A DNA stretch of 64,000 bases from Flagellimonas okinawensis (lineage in GTDB: Bacteria; Bacteroidota; Bacteroidia; Flavobacteriales; Flavobacteriaceae): NCBI RefSeq assembly GCF_029194005.1, contig NZ_JARFVA010000007.1:62001-126000 (forward strand), given 5' to 3'. A program made the position numbers and the translations under genes. Positions 1-9,646 of the stretch are shown one piece after another (positions within the stretch are counted from its first letter, which is position 1; every line of letters starts with the position of its first letter). Below the pieces are notes generated by a model that saw only the letters and a list, made by a program, of their open reading frames with translations, did no database searches and had not been told where the DNA came from.

Positions 1-7
1 GTGTGCT

Positions 8-952
8 GTGCAACCTATTCCTAACGCTCAGCACATTGTTTTCAAAGCTCATGGATATCGGAGAACGCTGAACCTTTTGGGACGGTCAGATAGCCATGGA
101 AAGCAACCGGTAGCGGGGCTGGTTATCCTTTTTATCAAGGAGAGCAAGCAAGTAAGTACGGTACATACCCAATTTGGCAGGCTGCACGCCCTGCTGTTTC
201 TTGTCAAAAAAGGGCGGATCCAAATAGTAATTGAGCAAGTCGCCCGGATGCTTTATCCTGGCCGACTCCTTTTACTGCCCCAAGGGAGAAATTGGTTCCT
301 CCAGCAATCCCTTTCCCCTATTGAAATGGGCATTGTTGGCCTTGATTCAAAACAGATTCATGTAGATACCTCCAGGGCATTGCCCATGAGCTTATTTAAG
401 TATTGGGAGCGACAGCCCCGTACCTTGGACCTTAAAACCAAAGAACTGCATTGGTTGTTGAAACTCTTCGTAATCCTCAAGGCCAAGATCCATCCTACTA
501 CTCCCTCCCCTGTCCATGGAATTGTCCTTCGCTATGGACTCCATATGCTATTGTGGGAACTGGACCGTTTGATTCAAAAAGAAAAACCTGTGACATCTAT
601 CATGCACACCGCCGGACATTTTTTGGTATTGCAATTTATGGAATTGCTCGCCCGCCATTACAGCTCTCAGCACCAAGTAGGTTTTTATGCCAAGCGTCTT
701 CGGGTTACACCGGACCACCTCTCCAGGGTCATCAAAAAGAATACGGGCCGAACGGCCAAGGACCATATCCAGCAGCTCTTGACGCAAGAGGCCAAAGTAC
801 TGTTAAACGGCCCGAGATCCATCAAGGAAATTGCCTATCTGCTCGGGTTCAACACCGCCTATGCGTTCAGTAAGTTCTTTAAGCGCAATGCATCCGTATC
901 CCCAACATCCTACCGTAAACAGCACCGGAAGAGCCCAAATGACCCAAGATAA
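8..952 (+). CDS. AraC-family transcriptional regulator (5' end uncertain)
   Basis: The C-terminal ~100 residues form an AraC/XylS-type double helix-turn-helix: one helix pair around YAKRLRVTPDHLSRVIKK and a second around SIKEIAYLLGFNTAYAFSKFFKR, ending in the usual SPTSYRK. The N-terminal ~190 residues would be an AraC-type sensory region (cupin-like sensor expected, not proven), which fits a stand-alone DNA-binding regulator of a nearby metabolic or surface-protein operon. The GTG at position 8 is only the first start codon inside the window. The frame is open to the window edge, so the true start may lie upstream. Its target is unknown because its neighbours on that side are not visible. 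Confidence 0.85.
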   Translation: MQPIPNAQHIVFKAHGYRRTLNLLGRSDSHGKQPVAGLVILFIKESKQVSTVHTQFGRLHALLFLVKKGRIQIVIEQVARMLYPGRLLLLPQGRNWFLQQSLSPIEMGIVGLDSKQIHVDTSRALPMSLFKYWERQPRTLDLKTKELHWLLKLFVILKAKIHPTTPSPVHGIVLRYGLHMLLWELDRLIQKEKPVTSIMHTAGHFLVLQFMELLARHYSSQHQVGFYAKRLRVTPDHLSRVIKKNTGRTAKDHIQQLLTQEAKVLLNGPRSIKEIAYLLGFNTAYAFSKFFKRNASVSPTSYRKQHRKSPNDPR

Positions 953-1004
953 TATCAAAACAAGGTGGGGTCGGTGAATTCCAGTGAAGCCTCGTTTTGG
1001 TCGC

Positions 1005-1024
1005 AATGACCAATATAGGTCATT
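1005..1024. terminator. Inverted repeat downstream of the AraC gene
   Basis: AATGACC and GGTCATT form perfect 7-bp arms around a 6-base AT spacer, about 50 bp after the AraC stop codon. It may be a weak terminator or an operator; there is no strong T-run after it. Confidence 0.3.
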
Positions 1025-1033
1025 TGATTGCTA

Positions 1034-1480
1034 ATTATTGTCATTGACCATTACGATGTATAATCCAAGCATCTTCACCGGTCGCAGAGCACCGACCTGA
1101 GCGCGGGGAATACCGTGATAGCGGCATGGAAAATGGCCGTGGGCAACAGGCCCCCGTCCGAAAGGTCGGTCTTCCATTCGGACAGGGGAATCCAGTACGC
1201 TTGCCAAGAGTTCGTCGACCTGTTGGAAAGCTACAGATGTGTCGAACGGAGCATGAGCTGTAAGGGCAACTGTTGGGACAATGCCGTTGCCAAGAGCTTT
1301 TTCAAGTCCATCAAGGTGGAACTGATCCATAGAAAACGGCATGCCGGCAAGAAAGAGGCCGCACTCTCGGTATTCGAATGGATAGAGACATGGTACAATA
1401 AAAGCAGAACACACTCCGCATTGGGGAACATGACGATCGACGAATTTGAAAATTTAAGTAAAATCAAAAATGCGGCTTAA
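1034..1480 (+). pseudogene. IS3-family transposase (OrfB) 3' remnant
   Basis: The frame from 1115 encodes the C-terminal half of an IS3-type DDE integrase. HSDRGIQY carries the second catalytic Asp, NCWDNAVAKSFFKSIKVE carries the catalytic Glu, and WYNKSRTHSALG is the family's usual C-terminal block. Upstream, positions 1034-1060 still read IVIDHYD, the usual middle-strand motif, but an in-frame TAA at 1061 and scrambled bases up to about 1085 break the frame. The first catalytic Asp and the DNA-binding OrfA are absent, so this is an inactive fragment. The GTG at 1115 is only the first available start and need not be used. Confidence 0.85.
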
Positions 1481-1510
1481 CTTTTTGTCCGTTTTTTTGT
1501 TGCAAGTCCA
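1480..1510. repeat. Probable right terminal repeat of the IS3 remnant
   Basis: Directly after the transposase stop, the reverse strand reads TGGACTTGCAACAAAAAAAC, the kind of terminus seen at the end of IS3-type elements. No matching left end is visible, consistent with a 5'-deleted element. Positions 1511-1657 contain nothing I recognise. Confidence 0.5.
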
Positions 1511-1657
1511 AAGCTCTGCTTTGGGCTTTCTTAAGACAATTATTAAATAAAGTGTGGTTAGGAGGAGGTCACTACTCTGACAAGCGGGCACCAAGGACTA
1601 CCATGGCATAGCATTTTAGATGTCGATAAAGCTCAGCCGCCGGACACGGCCAGCATA

Positions 1658-4600
1658 TCAGAGTGTGTGGTCCGGGTTAAAGCCATCTACCAATTTTTTA
1701 TGCTCGTAATCGGCCACCATAAGCTCCTCATAATCAGTTTTTGTTCCCTTGGTAAACTTATGCACTAATTTTTCCATTAAATTATATATTACCGGTACTA
1801 TTATCAAGGTCAGGAAAAGCGAACTTATCAATCCCCCTATGATAACCCATGCAAGACCGTTTTTCCATCCCGATCCCGGGCCTGAGGCCAAAGCAATGGG
1901 AAGCATCCCGAAAACCATGGCAATGGTGGTCATCAGAATCGGGCGCAGACGTGCGTGGTTGGCCTGTATCAAAGCGTTCCTGACCGTTTCCCCCGACCGG
2001 ACCCTTTCGTTGGCAAAGTCAACCAGGATGATGGCGTTTTTACACACCAGCCCGATCAGCATAATTATACCAAGAATGGTAAAGATGTTCAGGGAATTGT
2101 TCGTTAACGCCAATGCCAGCAAAGCTCCGATGAACGATAACGGAATGGAAAAAAGAACTACGAACGGGTGCACAAAACTGTCGTACAGGGAAACCATTAC
2201 CAAATAGACCAATATAACAGCCGCCAACATGGCAATTCCCAGTGTTCCGAACCCTTCCGATTGTCTTTCTTTATCCCCTCCCCATACATAATTGACACCC
2301 GTAGGCCGTTCGACATCTTTAAAGGCAGCTTCCCATTCATCCGCGACCGTACCGGCCGGCCGGCCTACGGACTGACCTTTTACGGTAACCGACGCGGTCT
2401 TGTCCCGGCGTTCCAATTGGCTCGGGCCCAACGTTTCCGTGATGTCGGCGAATTGTGAGAGTTTTACTTCTTGTCCTTGATTGTTCGTAAGGATCAGATC
2501 CCCAACATCGGCAATGTTTTTTCTATCAAAACTATTGTAGCGTATGTTAATATCATATTCATATTCCCCTGCCCTGAATTTGCCATCGGTATTGCCGTTA
2601 AATGCGGTCTGCATTGTCAATCCTACCGTTTGTAACGATAAGCCGAGGGAGGTCATCTTATCCCGATCTACCTGAACATTGATTTCAGGGTTTCCCGTTT
2701 CTACGGACAATTCGATTTCCGTGGCCCCGGGAATTTTATATAGTTCCGCCTCGGCCTTTCTGGCAAAGACCATGGCACTATCCAAACTAGGCCCGGTCAC
2801 GACCAAGGCCAACGGGGCTTCCTCCGCCACTCCCAAAAGACTTATAGGTACGGTCTTCACCTTGGCGCCTACCAATATTTTCTCTAAACGACGTTTTGTT
2901 TTGGCTGCAAATACATAAGAATCGTCATCGCGTTCCTTTTCATCTACCATTTGAACGTTGATTTCCGCTTTGTAAGCGGTGGCCTGTGAAGCACCTAAGC
3001 CCTCGCTGGTCTGGCCTACGGTAGTGATAAGGCTCTTGACCTCTTCTTGGGTATTCAAAAAGGCCTCTGCTTTTTGGGCCATAAAATTACTTTGTTCCAA
3101 TGAGGCATCTTTCGGTAGTTCTATCTGCACCAAAAATTCGCCCCTATCAGATGCGGCAAAGAATTCACCTCCTATAAATCCTGCCCCTACCAAGGCAATC
3201 GAAGCAAAGAAGATAACCAAAACGATGGACAACGTGGTCTTATAATGATCCAGGCACCAAGTCAATAAACCGGAGATCCAATTCGTGAAACGTTTTAATT
3301 GTGTTTCGAATTTGATGATAAGCCTACCGAACAGGTTTTTACCAGTGATATGCTCCAATTTTCCGAAACGGGACGATAACCAAGGAATAATGGTAAACGA
3401 TGCCAACAGGGACAACAAAGTCGAAATTATGATGGTCACACAAAATTGGGTAATGATTTTTGACACCAGACCGCTGCTCATGGCGATCGGAAAAAAGACG
3501 ACCACGATTACCAGCGTTATCGAAGTTACCGTGCCCCCTATTTCAGCGGTACCATCATAGGCCGCACGGACACGGTTTTTGCCCATTTCCATATGCCGGT
3601 AAATGTTTTCGAGTACAACGATGGCATCGTCCACCAAGATGCCCACCACCAGAGACAGTCCCAATAAACTCATTAGGTTCAAGGTATAGTCCAAAAACAA
3701 AAACCCTATAAATGTCGCTATCAACGATGCGGGTATGGACACCATTACAATTAGCGAGTTTCTTAAACTGTGCAAGAAGAAGAGCATAACGATCGCTACC
3801 AATAATACAGCGATCAATAGGTCATGGATTACCGAATCGGCCGCCTCCAAGGTAAAAACAGTACTGTCATTGGCGACATTGAGCTTGAGGTCTATGGCTT
3901 TATAATCGGTCTCGAGCTGTGCTATCCGTTTCAATATATCCTCGCTTACGGCCACGGCATTGGCATCGGACTGCTTAATTACCTGCAATAGGATGGCACT
4001 TTTTTGATTTACCCTTGCAATTTTTTCGGGTGTTTTTTGACTGTCCTGAACATCCGCAATATCACTGAGCCTCACTTGGATGCCATCTTGATCCGCGACC
4101 ACTAGATTACGCAGCTCTTCAACGCTTTTATATTTTCCGGCCAATCGGATCAATATTTTTTGCTGCCTGGTCTGAATATTTCCTGTGGGGAAATCCAAAT
4201 TCGAGGCCAGGATGGTCTGTTGGACCTGTGGTATGGAAAGGTTATATCCCTGAAGTCGGTCGGCATCTAAATTTACCTGGATTTCCCTTTCTTGTCCCCC
4301 GATCAAATTTATCTGTGCAACACCATTGACCCGGGAAAGTAAAGGGGCAATTTTTTTATCGATCAGGTCATAAAACTTGATTTCATCCATCGTGCCATTA
4401 GCACCAATTGTCATGATCGGAAGGTCGCTCAATGAAAATTTGCTTAAGGAGGGTGTTTTGGCATCATCTGGCAGATCACTGATAATAGCGTTGATCTTCC
4501 GTTGTGCATCGTTTAGGGAAAAATCAACATTGGCATCATCCGTCAAGGTAATCGCAACCGTGGAAAGACTTTCATAAGAACGCGATTCTATTTTTTTGAT

Positions 4601-4828
4601 GTTCTCCAGAGAGGCAACCGCATCCTCTATTTTTTTTGTCACGGTATTTTCGATCTCGTTGGGCGAGGCACCGGGGTAGATAGTGGCGACGGTTATGACA
4701 TTTCGGTCGAATTTGGGTATCAATTCATATCCCAGTTGGTTATAACTGAACAGGCCCCCGAGGGTAAGTATGGTAAACAGCACAATGACCAATGAAGGTC
4801 TTTTTATGGAAATTTCAGCTAATTTCAT
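1658..4828 (-). CDS. RND efflux transporter permease subunit (HAE-1/AcrB type)
   Basis: This 1056-aa inner-membrane proton-driven pump is of normal RND length. TM1 is at ~13-30, followed by a periplasmic porter domain, a TM cluster at ~335-480, a second porter/docking region and a final TM cluster. The proton-relay acidic pair is present (D400, D401 in GILVDDAIVV), as is the TM10 lysine (K930 in GLVCKNAIIL). Such pumps export amphiphiles, drugs, bile-salt-like compounds or lipids; the sequence does not show which. It is the last gene of a minus-strand operon, 36 bp after the adaptor gene, and makes a complete tripartite system with the adaptor and the TolC-type channel. A TetR gene divergent from the operon is the likely regulator. 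Confidence 0.95.
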   Translation of the reverse strand: MKLAEISIKRPSLVIVLFTILTLGGLFSYNQLGYELIPKFDRNVITVATIYPGASPNEIENTVTKKIEDAVASLENIKKIESRSYESLSTVAITLTDDANVDFSLNDAQRKINAIISDLPDDAKTPSLSKFSLSDLPIMTIGANGTMDEIKFYDLIDKKIAPLLSRVNGVAQINLIGGQEREIQVNLDADRLQGYNLSIPQVQQTILASNLDFPTGNIQTRQQKILIRLAGKYKSVEELRNLVVADQDGIQVRLSDIADVQDSQKTPEKIARVNQKSAILLQVIKQSDANAVAVSEDILKRIAQLETDYKAIDLKLNVANDSTVFTLEAADSVIHDLLIAVLLVAIVMLFFLHSLRNSLIVMVSIPASLIATFIGFLFLDYTLNLMSLLGLSLVVGILVDDAIVVLENIYRHMEMGKNRVRAAYDGTAEIGGTVTSITLVIVVVFFPIAMSSGLVSKIITQFCVTIIISTLLSLLASFTIIPWLSSRFGKLEHITGKNLFGRLIIKFETQLKRFTNWISGLLTWCLDHYKTTLSIVLVIFFASIALVGAGFIGGEFFAASDRGEFLVQIELPKDASLEQSNFMAQKAEAFLNTQEEVKSLITTVGQTSEGLGASQATAYKAEINVQMVDEKERDDDSYVFAAKTKRRLEKILVGAKVKTVPISLLGVAEEAPLALVVTGPSLDSAMVFARKAEAELYKIPGATEIELSVETGNPEINVQVDRDKMTSLGLSLQTVGLTMQTAFNGNTDGKFRAGEYEYDINIRYNSFDRKNIADVGDLILTNNQGQEVKLSQFADITETLGPSQLERRDKTASVTVKGQSVGRPAGTVADEWEAAFKDVERPTGVNYVWGGDKERQSEGFGTLGIAMLAAVILVYLVMVSLYDSFVHPFVVLFSIPLSFIGALLALALTNNSLNIFTILGIIMLIGLVCKNAIILVDFANERVRSGETVRNALIQANHARLRPILMTTIAMVFGMLPIALASGPGSGWKNGLAWVIIGGLISSLFLTLIIVPVIYNLMEKLVHKFTKGTKTDYEELMVADYEHKKLVDGFNPDHTL

Positions 4829-4864
4829 AGTATGAAATAAAATGTTAGAGGTTATTGTCCGGTT

Positions 4865-5929
4865 CTAGTCGATGATATCTATCTTGGAACCGTCCTGTAG
4901 ATTGATCTGACCGGTAACTACTACGAGTTCATTGCTGTCCAGACCATCCAATATTTCGACCTTATCACCGAATATTCTTCCGGCCGTTACGTCGGTCAGT
5001 TTTGCAACTCCATCCTCGGCCACAAAAACCTGGTTACTGCTTACACTTCCCAAGAACGCATTTCTAGGGGCCACCAGTATCTTTTCGCTTTCCCGGTCCG
5101 ACGAGGTGAACGTTGCCGTTCCGTACATGCCCGCCTTCAGGGCATTGTCCGGATTGTTCGATATCTCGATTTCCACCGGAAAATTCAAACTGCTATCCGA
5201 TTTCGGTGCTATAAACGTAATTTTTCCAGAGAATGTCCTGTCAGGTAAAACACTGGCTTTTATATTTACCGGGTCGCCCACTTTTAAACTGGCCACTTGG
5301 GACTCGTTGACCGTAACCCTTAGTTTCAGTTTCGAGACATCGACAATGTCGAACATTGGAGTTGCCGCTCCTAGAACAGAACCCGGTTCGATATAACGTT
5401 TGTTCACAACTCCTTTTATCGTAGCTTTTATGTTGACATCCCCTGCATTTACCTTGGCCTGTTCCAGTCTCGATTGTGCGGTAACCAAGGTCAGCTTGGC
5501 CTGGTCCATTTGTTGTTCGGTCACTCCACCGGTTTTTAGGGCATTTTCAAAACGTTTATAATTTGTGGCCGCATTCTGATAGGCAGCTTCAGCAGCGTGC
5601 AGTTCTGCCGATACCTGTTCACTTCTCACAATTGCCAAAGTTTGCCCCACTCTGACATGATCGCCTTCTTCTACCAAAACCCTAACGACCCTACCTGGCT
5701 TTTCCGCAGAAAAATCCAGTTCCTTAAAGGGTTCGAAGTTCCCATTGGCGGTAAAATTGAGGGAACTGGTTTCCGTTTTTACCGTATCCACTTTTACGGC
5801 GACGCTAGCATTTTTTTGTGCAACGATATCCGTCTTTGTTTGATTTTCCTGTTTATTGTTCATTAAGGTAAAGGCGATCAAGGCCAATGCCACTACAATT
5901 ACAAGTATGTATATTACGTTCTTTTTCAT
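4865..5929 (-). CDS. RND periplasmic adaptor subunit (membrane fusion protein)
   Basis: A 354-aa adaptor with one N-terminal membrane anchor (~5-23). It has the split biotinyl-lipoyl domain: the first half ends in VLVEEGDHVRVGQTLAIV and the second half in ATIKGVVNKRYIEPGSVLG. A coiled-coil hairpin rich in Ala, Gln and Glu lies between them (~105-160), followed by beta-barrel and membrane-proximal domains. It bridges the RND pump and the outer-membrane channel. Only 8 bp separate it from the upstream TolC-family gene, so translation is probably coupled. ATG 5929 gives a proper signal anchor. Confidence 0.93.
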   Translation of the reverse strand: MKKNVIYILVIVVALALIAFTLMNNKQENQTKTDIVAQKNASVAVKVDTVKTETSSLNFTANGNFEPFKELDFSAEKPGRVVRVLVEEGDHVRVGQTLAIVRSEQVSAELHAAEAAYQNAATNYKRFENALKTGGVTEQQMDQAKLTLVTAQSRLEQAKVNAGDVNIKATIKGVVNKRYIEPGSVLGAATPMFDIVDVSKLKLRVTVNESQVASLKVGDPVNIKASVLPDRTFSGKITFIAPKSDSSLNFPVEIEISNNPDNALKAGMYGTATFTSSDRESEKILVAPRNAFLGSVSSNQVFVAEDGVAKLTDVTAGRIFGDKVEILDGLDSNELVVVTGQINLQDGSKIDIID

Positions 5930-5937
5930 CGTGCTTA

Positions 5938-7278
5938 TTAATTTGTTAATGTCCTTAATTCCCCTATGGCCTTCAACAACAGAATTTCTGCCAGTTTGTA
6001 TTGTAAAATTGCGGTGTTAAAGTTGTTCCTGGCCTCGGTCAAGGCGTTTTCCGCATCCAATAGATCCGTTAGCGGAGCCAAACCTTGGACGTAATTGTTT
6101 CTGGTATTGTCCAAAACTGCCTGTGCCAACCTGACATTTTCGTTTTGATTGTCGATGGTCGCAACACTATTGTTTATTTGGGTTCGGGCATTTTCGTAAT
6201 CAAGGTCCAAGGCCAATTGGGTATCCTTGATATCCTCTTGTAAGATCTTCAGATCGATATCGGCCTGCCGTACTTTGGAACGCGTCCCAAAACCAGCGAA
6301 AATGGGAATTTTCAAACTCAATGCTATCGATGAAAAATCGGACCAATATACATTGTCCTCCGGCTTTTTGAACCAGGGAAGATCCGGGCCTTGGCCAAGA
6401 TAGTTGTACCCACCTGTCAGGGAAAGCGTTGGATAATATTCCGCCTTGACCGCCATTTTCTGGTAGGTCAGCAATTGTTCCTGCTTTTTGAGAAGCAGAT
6501 ACTCCGTTCGATTCTCGGTATCCGGGGATGAAACTACCTCCCTTGGCCTGAATTCGAACTCGATTTCCGGAATTTCGATTTGGGCGGTTATGGGCATACC
6601 CATAAAAAATTTCAGGGTATTTTCTTGAAGTTGTAACGCATTGTTTATCTGGAGCCGTTGGGTCTCGAGATTTGAAATTTTAACAATGATCCTGTCCAGA
6701 TCGATTTTCTTCGCCAGCCCATTTTGTAACTGGCCCTCAATGATATTTTTTGCCTTGATCGTATTTGCCAACGTACTATCGAGTACTTGAAGGTTTAACC
6801 GCTGTAGATATACCCGATAATAACTATTGGCTACCTTTTCTATTACCTGCTCTTGTGTCAATAGATTATTGATCTGATAAAACTCACGGGTAGTTTTAGC
6901 GGCTTTTAAACCCGTGAAAACCGATTGGTCAAATATGGTCTGGTTCAACGAAACACCAAAGACCGAATTCCATTTTTGCCCCAAAGTTGCCTGTATAATG
7001 GTGCCCGGTTGCCCAAAGGAACTTCCATCGATCACATTGGTCTGTAGAATGGGATTATAGACCAAACTACCGTTCCCTGTGATCTGTGGCAATGCCCGCG
7101 AACGAACTTCCTGGATTTGGTACTCACTATTTTCAATTGCCAGCTTCGATTTTTGTGCATCGGCCTTGTTCTCAAGTGCATAGGTGACGGCCTCCTTTAA
7201 ACTAAGCTGTTTTATTTCTTGGGCATTGGCTACGCAAACAAGGCATAAAAGGGAAATGCTTAAAAATTTTTTGATCAT
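5938..7278 (-). CDS. TolC-family outer membrane efflux protein
   Basis: A 446-aa protein with a Sec signal peptide (MIKKFLSISLLCLVCVANAQ). It has the duplicated long alpha-helical/beta-strand architecture of outer membrane factors, including the LDLDYENARTQINN helix and the end motif GLAPLTDLLDAENALTEARNN typical of TolC repeats. It would form the outer-membrane channel for the RND pump encoded downstream. It is the second gene of the operon, about 100 bp after the thioesterase gene. Confidence 0.93.
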   Translation of the reverse strand: MIKKFLSISLLCLVCVANAQEIKQLSLKEAVTYALENKADAQKSKLAIENSEYQIQEVRSRALPQITGNGSLVYNPILQTNVIDGSSFGQPGTIIQATLGQKWNSVFGVSLNQTIFDQSVFTGLKAAKTTREFYQINNLLTQEQVIEKVANSYYRVYLQRLNLQVLDSTLANTIKAKNIIEGQLQNGLAKKIDLDRIIVKISNLETQRLQINNALQLQENTLKFFMGMPITAQIEIPEIEFEFRPREVVSSPDTENRTEYLLLKKQEQLLTYQKMAVKAEYYPTLSLTGGYNYLGQGPDLPWFKKPEDNVYWSDFSSIALSLKIPIFAGFGTRSKVRQADIDLKILQEDIKDTQLALDLDYENARTQINNSVATIDNQNENVRLAQAVLDNTRNNYVQGLAPLTDLLDAENALTEARNNFNTAILQYKLAEILLLKAIGELRTLTN

Positions 7279-7374
7279 AAACGGATACGTATTTAATGGG
7301 AAGAAATTTTTGGATGTCCTATAGGCTTTTTAAGATACCTCTTTTTTTATGCATAATTCTTTATCATTTAAAGT

Positions 7375-7815
7375 CTAGGAGCCATTTCTATATATGCTAT
7401 AGATACATCTTGCCAAAGCCACTGGATCCTTTTGTCCACTTTGGAAAAGTTCCACGTCCACTACGGCGGTCGCCTTACCACTTTTAACGATCTTTGCCTT
7501 GGCCAAAATATCCCCTTCAACGGTAGGATGGAGATAATCGATCCGCATATCCAAGGTATTTATCCTGTCCTGTAAGGAATCGAGGGTCGTCGCTCCGGCA
7601 GCCCCTCCCGCCGTATCGGCGATAGCCGCCAAAATACCTCCATGCCATCGTTTTTGCAGATAATCTCCTATAAATTCTTTCTTAAAAGGGACTTTGATGC
7701 TCACGTACCGAGGTTTGATCTCCATGATTTCCAGCCCCAATATTCTATTGGCCGGCATCATGTTTTCAATGGCATGCTTTAGAAACAAATGGTCATCCTG
7801 CCCTTTTTCCTGCAT
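7375..7815 (-). CDS. PaaI-type hotdog-fold thioesterase
   Basis: A 146-aa hotdog protein with the diagnostic WHGGILAAIADTAGG motif, in which HGG and the following Asp line the acyl-CoA thioester site. Substrates in this family are aryl- or acyl-CoA esters; the true one cannot be read from sequence. It is cytoplasmic, with no signal peptide. It is the first gene of the minus-strand efflux operon and starts 86 bp from the divergent TetR gene. This places an acyl-thioester hydrolase under the same control as an efflux pump, hinting at fatty-acid or aromatic-acid stress. Confidence 0.88.
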   Translation of the reverse strand: MQEKGQDDHLFLKHAIENMMPANRILGLEIMEIKPRYVSIKVPFKKEFIGDYLQKRWHGGILAAIADTAGGAAGATTLDSLQDRINTLDMRIDYLHPTVEGDILAKAKIVKSGKATAVVDVELFQSGQKDPVALARCIYSIYRNGS

Positions 7816-7874
7816 TGGTCTTATTGTAAAATTTAAAAGAATAATATTTTTCTTTTGCGAATATAAACACTATT

Positions 7875-7901
7875 TTCGACTTTATAACTATAATAGTCGA
7901 A
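7875..7901. promoter_or_regulatory. Palindromic operator between the efflux operon and tetR
   Basis: TTCGACT (7875-7881) and AGTCGAA (7895-7901) are perfect 7-bp arms around a 13-bp AT-rich spacer. The site lies in the short divergent intergenic region and touches the first base of the TetR start codon. Size and position fit a TetR-dimer operator controlling both directions. Confidence 0.55.
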
Positions 7902-8509
7902 TGGTCAAAAATAGAGACGCCGATATTTTTTTGTCAATACTTGATTCCGCCAAGAAAAGATTTTGCCGTTATGGCCTTAAAAAAACAACCATGACGGAGA
8001 TTGCCGGGGATATAGGTCTGTCGAAAGCATCCCTGTACTACTACTTCCCCAATAAGGAAGGACTATTCAAAGAAGTAGTAAGTCAAGGACATAAAACACT
8101 TTTGAACGAGTTTGAAGGACTCCTTTCCTCGAGTGTTCCGGCAGAAGAAATATTACAAGGTTACCTAGAAAAACGACTGAACTACTTTCGCGAATTTGTG
8201 CACCTCAATGCTTTGAACCTGGAATCCATAAACAGTTTGAAGCCCGTTTACGCCCGCCTATTCGAAAACTTTCGCAAAGCAGAAATACGGCTTGTGGGTG
8301 AAATATTGGCAAAAGGTATTGCCACCCAAGATTTTCAAAATCTTGATATCGCTTATTTTTCCGAATTGTTCATTGCAATCTTCCAAGGGTTGCGGCACGA
8401 TGTAATTATTAAAAAAGACACCATAAATATCACGGAAACCGAATATTCCTTATTGCAGAAACAATATGAAAGCGCATTGAATATGTTCATGAAAGGAATC
8501 AAAAAATAA
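7901..8509 (+). CDS. TetR/AcrR-family repressor
   Basis: A 202-aa regulator. The N-terminal helix-turn-helix is clear (KKTTMTEIAGDIGLSKASLYYYFPNKEGLF, ~25-55), and the C-terminal helical domain would bind the ligand. I chose ATG 7901 because the canonical TetR N terminus begins there. The frame is open further upstream to 7694, but that part would run over the divergent thioesterase gene. It is divergent from the efflux operon and 64 bp before the acyltransferase gene, so it probably represses the pump and itself through the palindrome at its start. Confidence 0.92.
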   Translation: MVKNRDADIFLSILDSAKKRFCRYGLKKTTMTEIAGDIGLSKASLYYYFPNKEGLFKEVVSQGHKTLLNEFEGLLSSSVPAEEILQGYLEKRLNYFREFVHLNALNLESINSLKPVYARLFENFRKAEIRLVGEILAKGIATQDFQNLDIAYFSELFIAIFQGLRHDVIIKKDTINITETEYSLLQKQYESALNMFMKGIKK

Positions 8510-8573
8510 ATTGTGGGCCCTTAGAAAAAGGAAACCAATTATTTGTTGCCTGTGAAATTATAAATTTTATGAA

Positions 8574-9488
8574 ATGAAAAACAAGATGCTGCCCAAAATA
8601 AGGTATTTGCCTTTTTATGCAATCTCGGCCCTGCCGATGCCCGTTCTGTACTTGTTATCCGACTTGTTGTTTATAGTGGTCTATTACCTAATGAAGTATA
8701 GAAGAAATGTAGTATCGGACAATATCAAAAAATCCTTTCCCCAAAAGCCACCAATCACTCGGAGAAAAATCGAAAAGGACTTCTATCGGCATTTCTGTGA
8801 TATACTTGTCGAATCCATTAAGACATTGACCATCGGTAAAAAGTCGGCGATGAAACGTTTGCGTATAGAGAATCCGGATTTGGTTGAACATTATTTAAGC
8901 GAGAAGAAGAATATTTTGCTTTATACGGCCCATCAGGGAAATTGGGAATGGATGATATTCCTGCCCCTTTTTTTTCCATACCGATCGAATACATTTTACA
9001 AACCGATCAAAAACCACTATTTCAATGGCCTATTTAAAATTATCAGAGAGCGATTTGGTGTCCATTGCATTGAATCCAACAAGGGATATAGGACCATTAT
9101 AGACCTTGAACGAAAGAATGTCATTATGATGAATTGCATTATCGGTGATCAAAGCCCTGTCAGGATCAGTGCCAAACATTGGTGCCATTTTTTGAATCGG
9201 GAAACGGCTTTTTTCGTAGGGGCCGAAAAGCTTGCAAAAAAAACCGGTGAAGTTGTTCTGTTTCCTTCTTTCAAAAAAATAAGAAGAGGGTGCTATGGAC
9301 TGCGTTTTAGTTTAATTACGGACAATCCCGTTTCCATGAGAACCAATGGGATTATAGAGGACTATGCAGGGGCATTGGAAAACGTGATCTTGAAATCGCC
9401 GGAACTTTGGCTATGGAGCCATAGAAGGTGGAAGTTAACTGCCGGAACATGGAATTTTAAGGTTCCCGGCATTATCTGGTCTATATAA
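8574..9488 (+). CDS. LpxL/HtrB-type lysophospholipid/lipid A acyltransferase family protein
   Basis: A 304-aa membrane-associated acyltransferase. A hydrophobic N-terminal stretch (~10-40) is followed by the HX4E catalytic motif, with H120 and E125 in AHQGNWEW. The C-terminal WLWSHRRWK motif is typical of the LpxL family. Family members move an acyl chain to lipid A precursors or related lipids at the inner face of the cytoplasmic membrane. A second, pathway-specific role is possible, as some copies sit in aryl-polyene-like clusters. It lies directly after the TetR gene on the same strand and is probably co-transcribed, tying membrane-lipid remodelling to the efflux locus. Confidence 0.87.
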   Translation: MKNKMLPKIRYLPFYAISALPMPVLYLLSDLLFIVVYYLMKYRRNVVSDNIKKSFPQKPPITRRKIEKDFYRHFCDILVESIKTLTIGKKSAMKRLRIENPDLVEHYLSEKKNILLYTAHQGNWEWMIFLPLFFPYRSNTFYKPIKNHYFNGLFKIIRERFGVHCIESNKGYRTIIDLERKNVIMMNCIIGDQSPVRISAKHWCHFLNRETAFFVGAEKLAKKTGEVVLFPSFKKIRRGCYGLRFSLITDNPVSMRTNGIIEDYAGALENVILKSPELWLWSHRRWKLTAGTWNFKVPGIIWSI

Positions 9489-9646
9489 TAAAAAGCTATT
9501 GAAATTTAATACCGATTATATTTGTCTAGAAAGAACCGAGACAAAAGGCTTAACGACCTAGCACCATTTATCATTTTGGTGATCCTTATCATATCCGCTA
9601 TCATCGTAAATATGTAAACTTTATATTGCCTTAATAATTTGCCCAA

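Noticed and set aside
451-873. 140-codon frame inside the AraC gene.
   Set aside because: Shadow of the AraC coding frame, which has clear family motifs.
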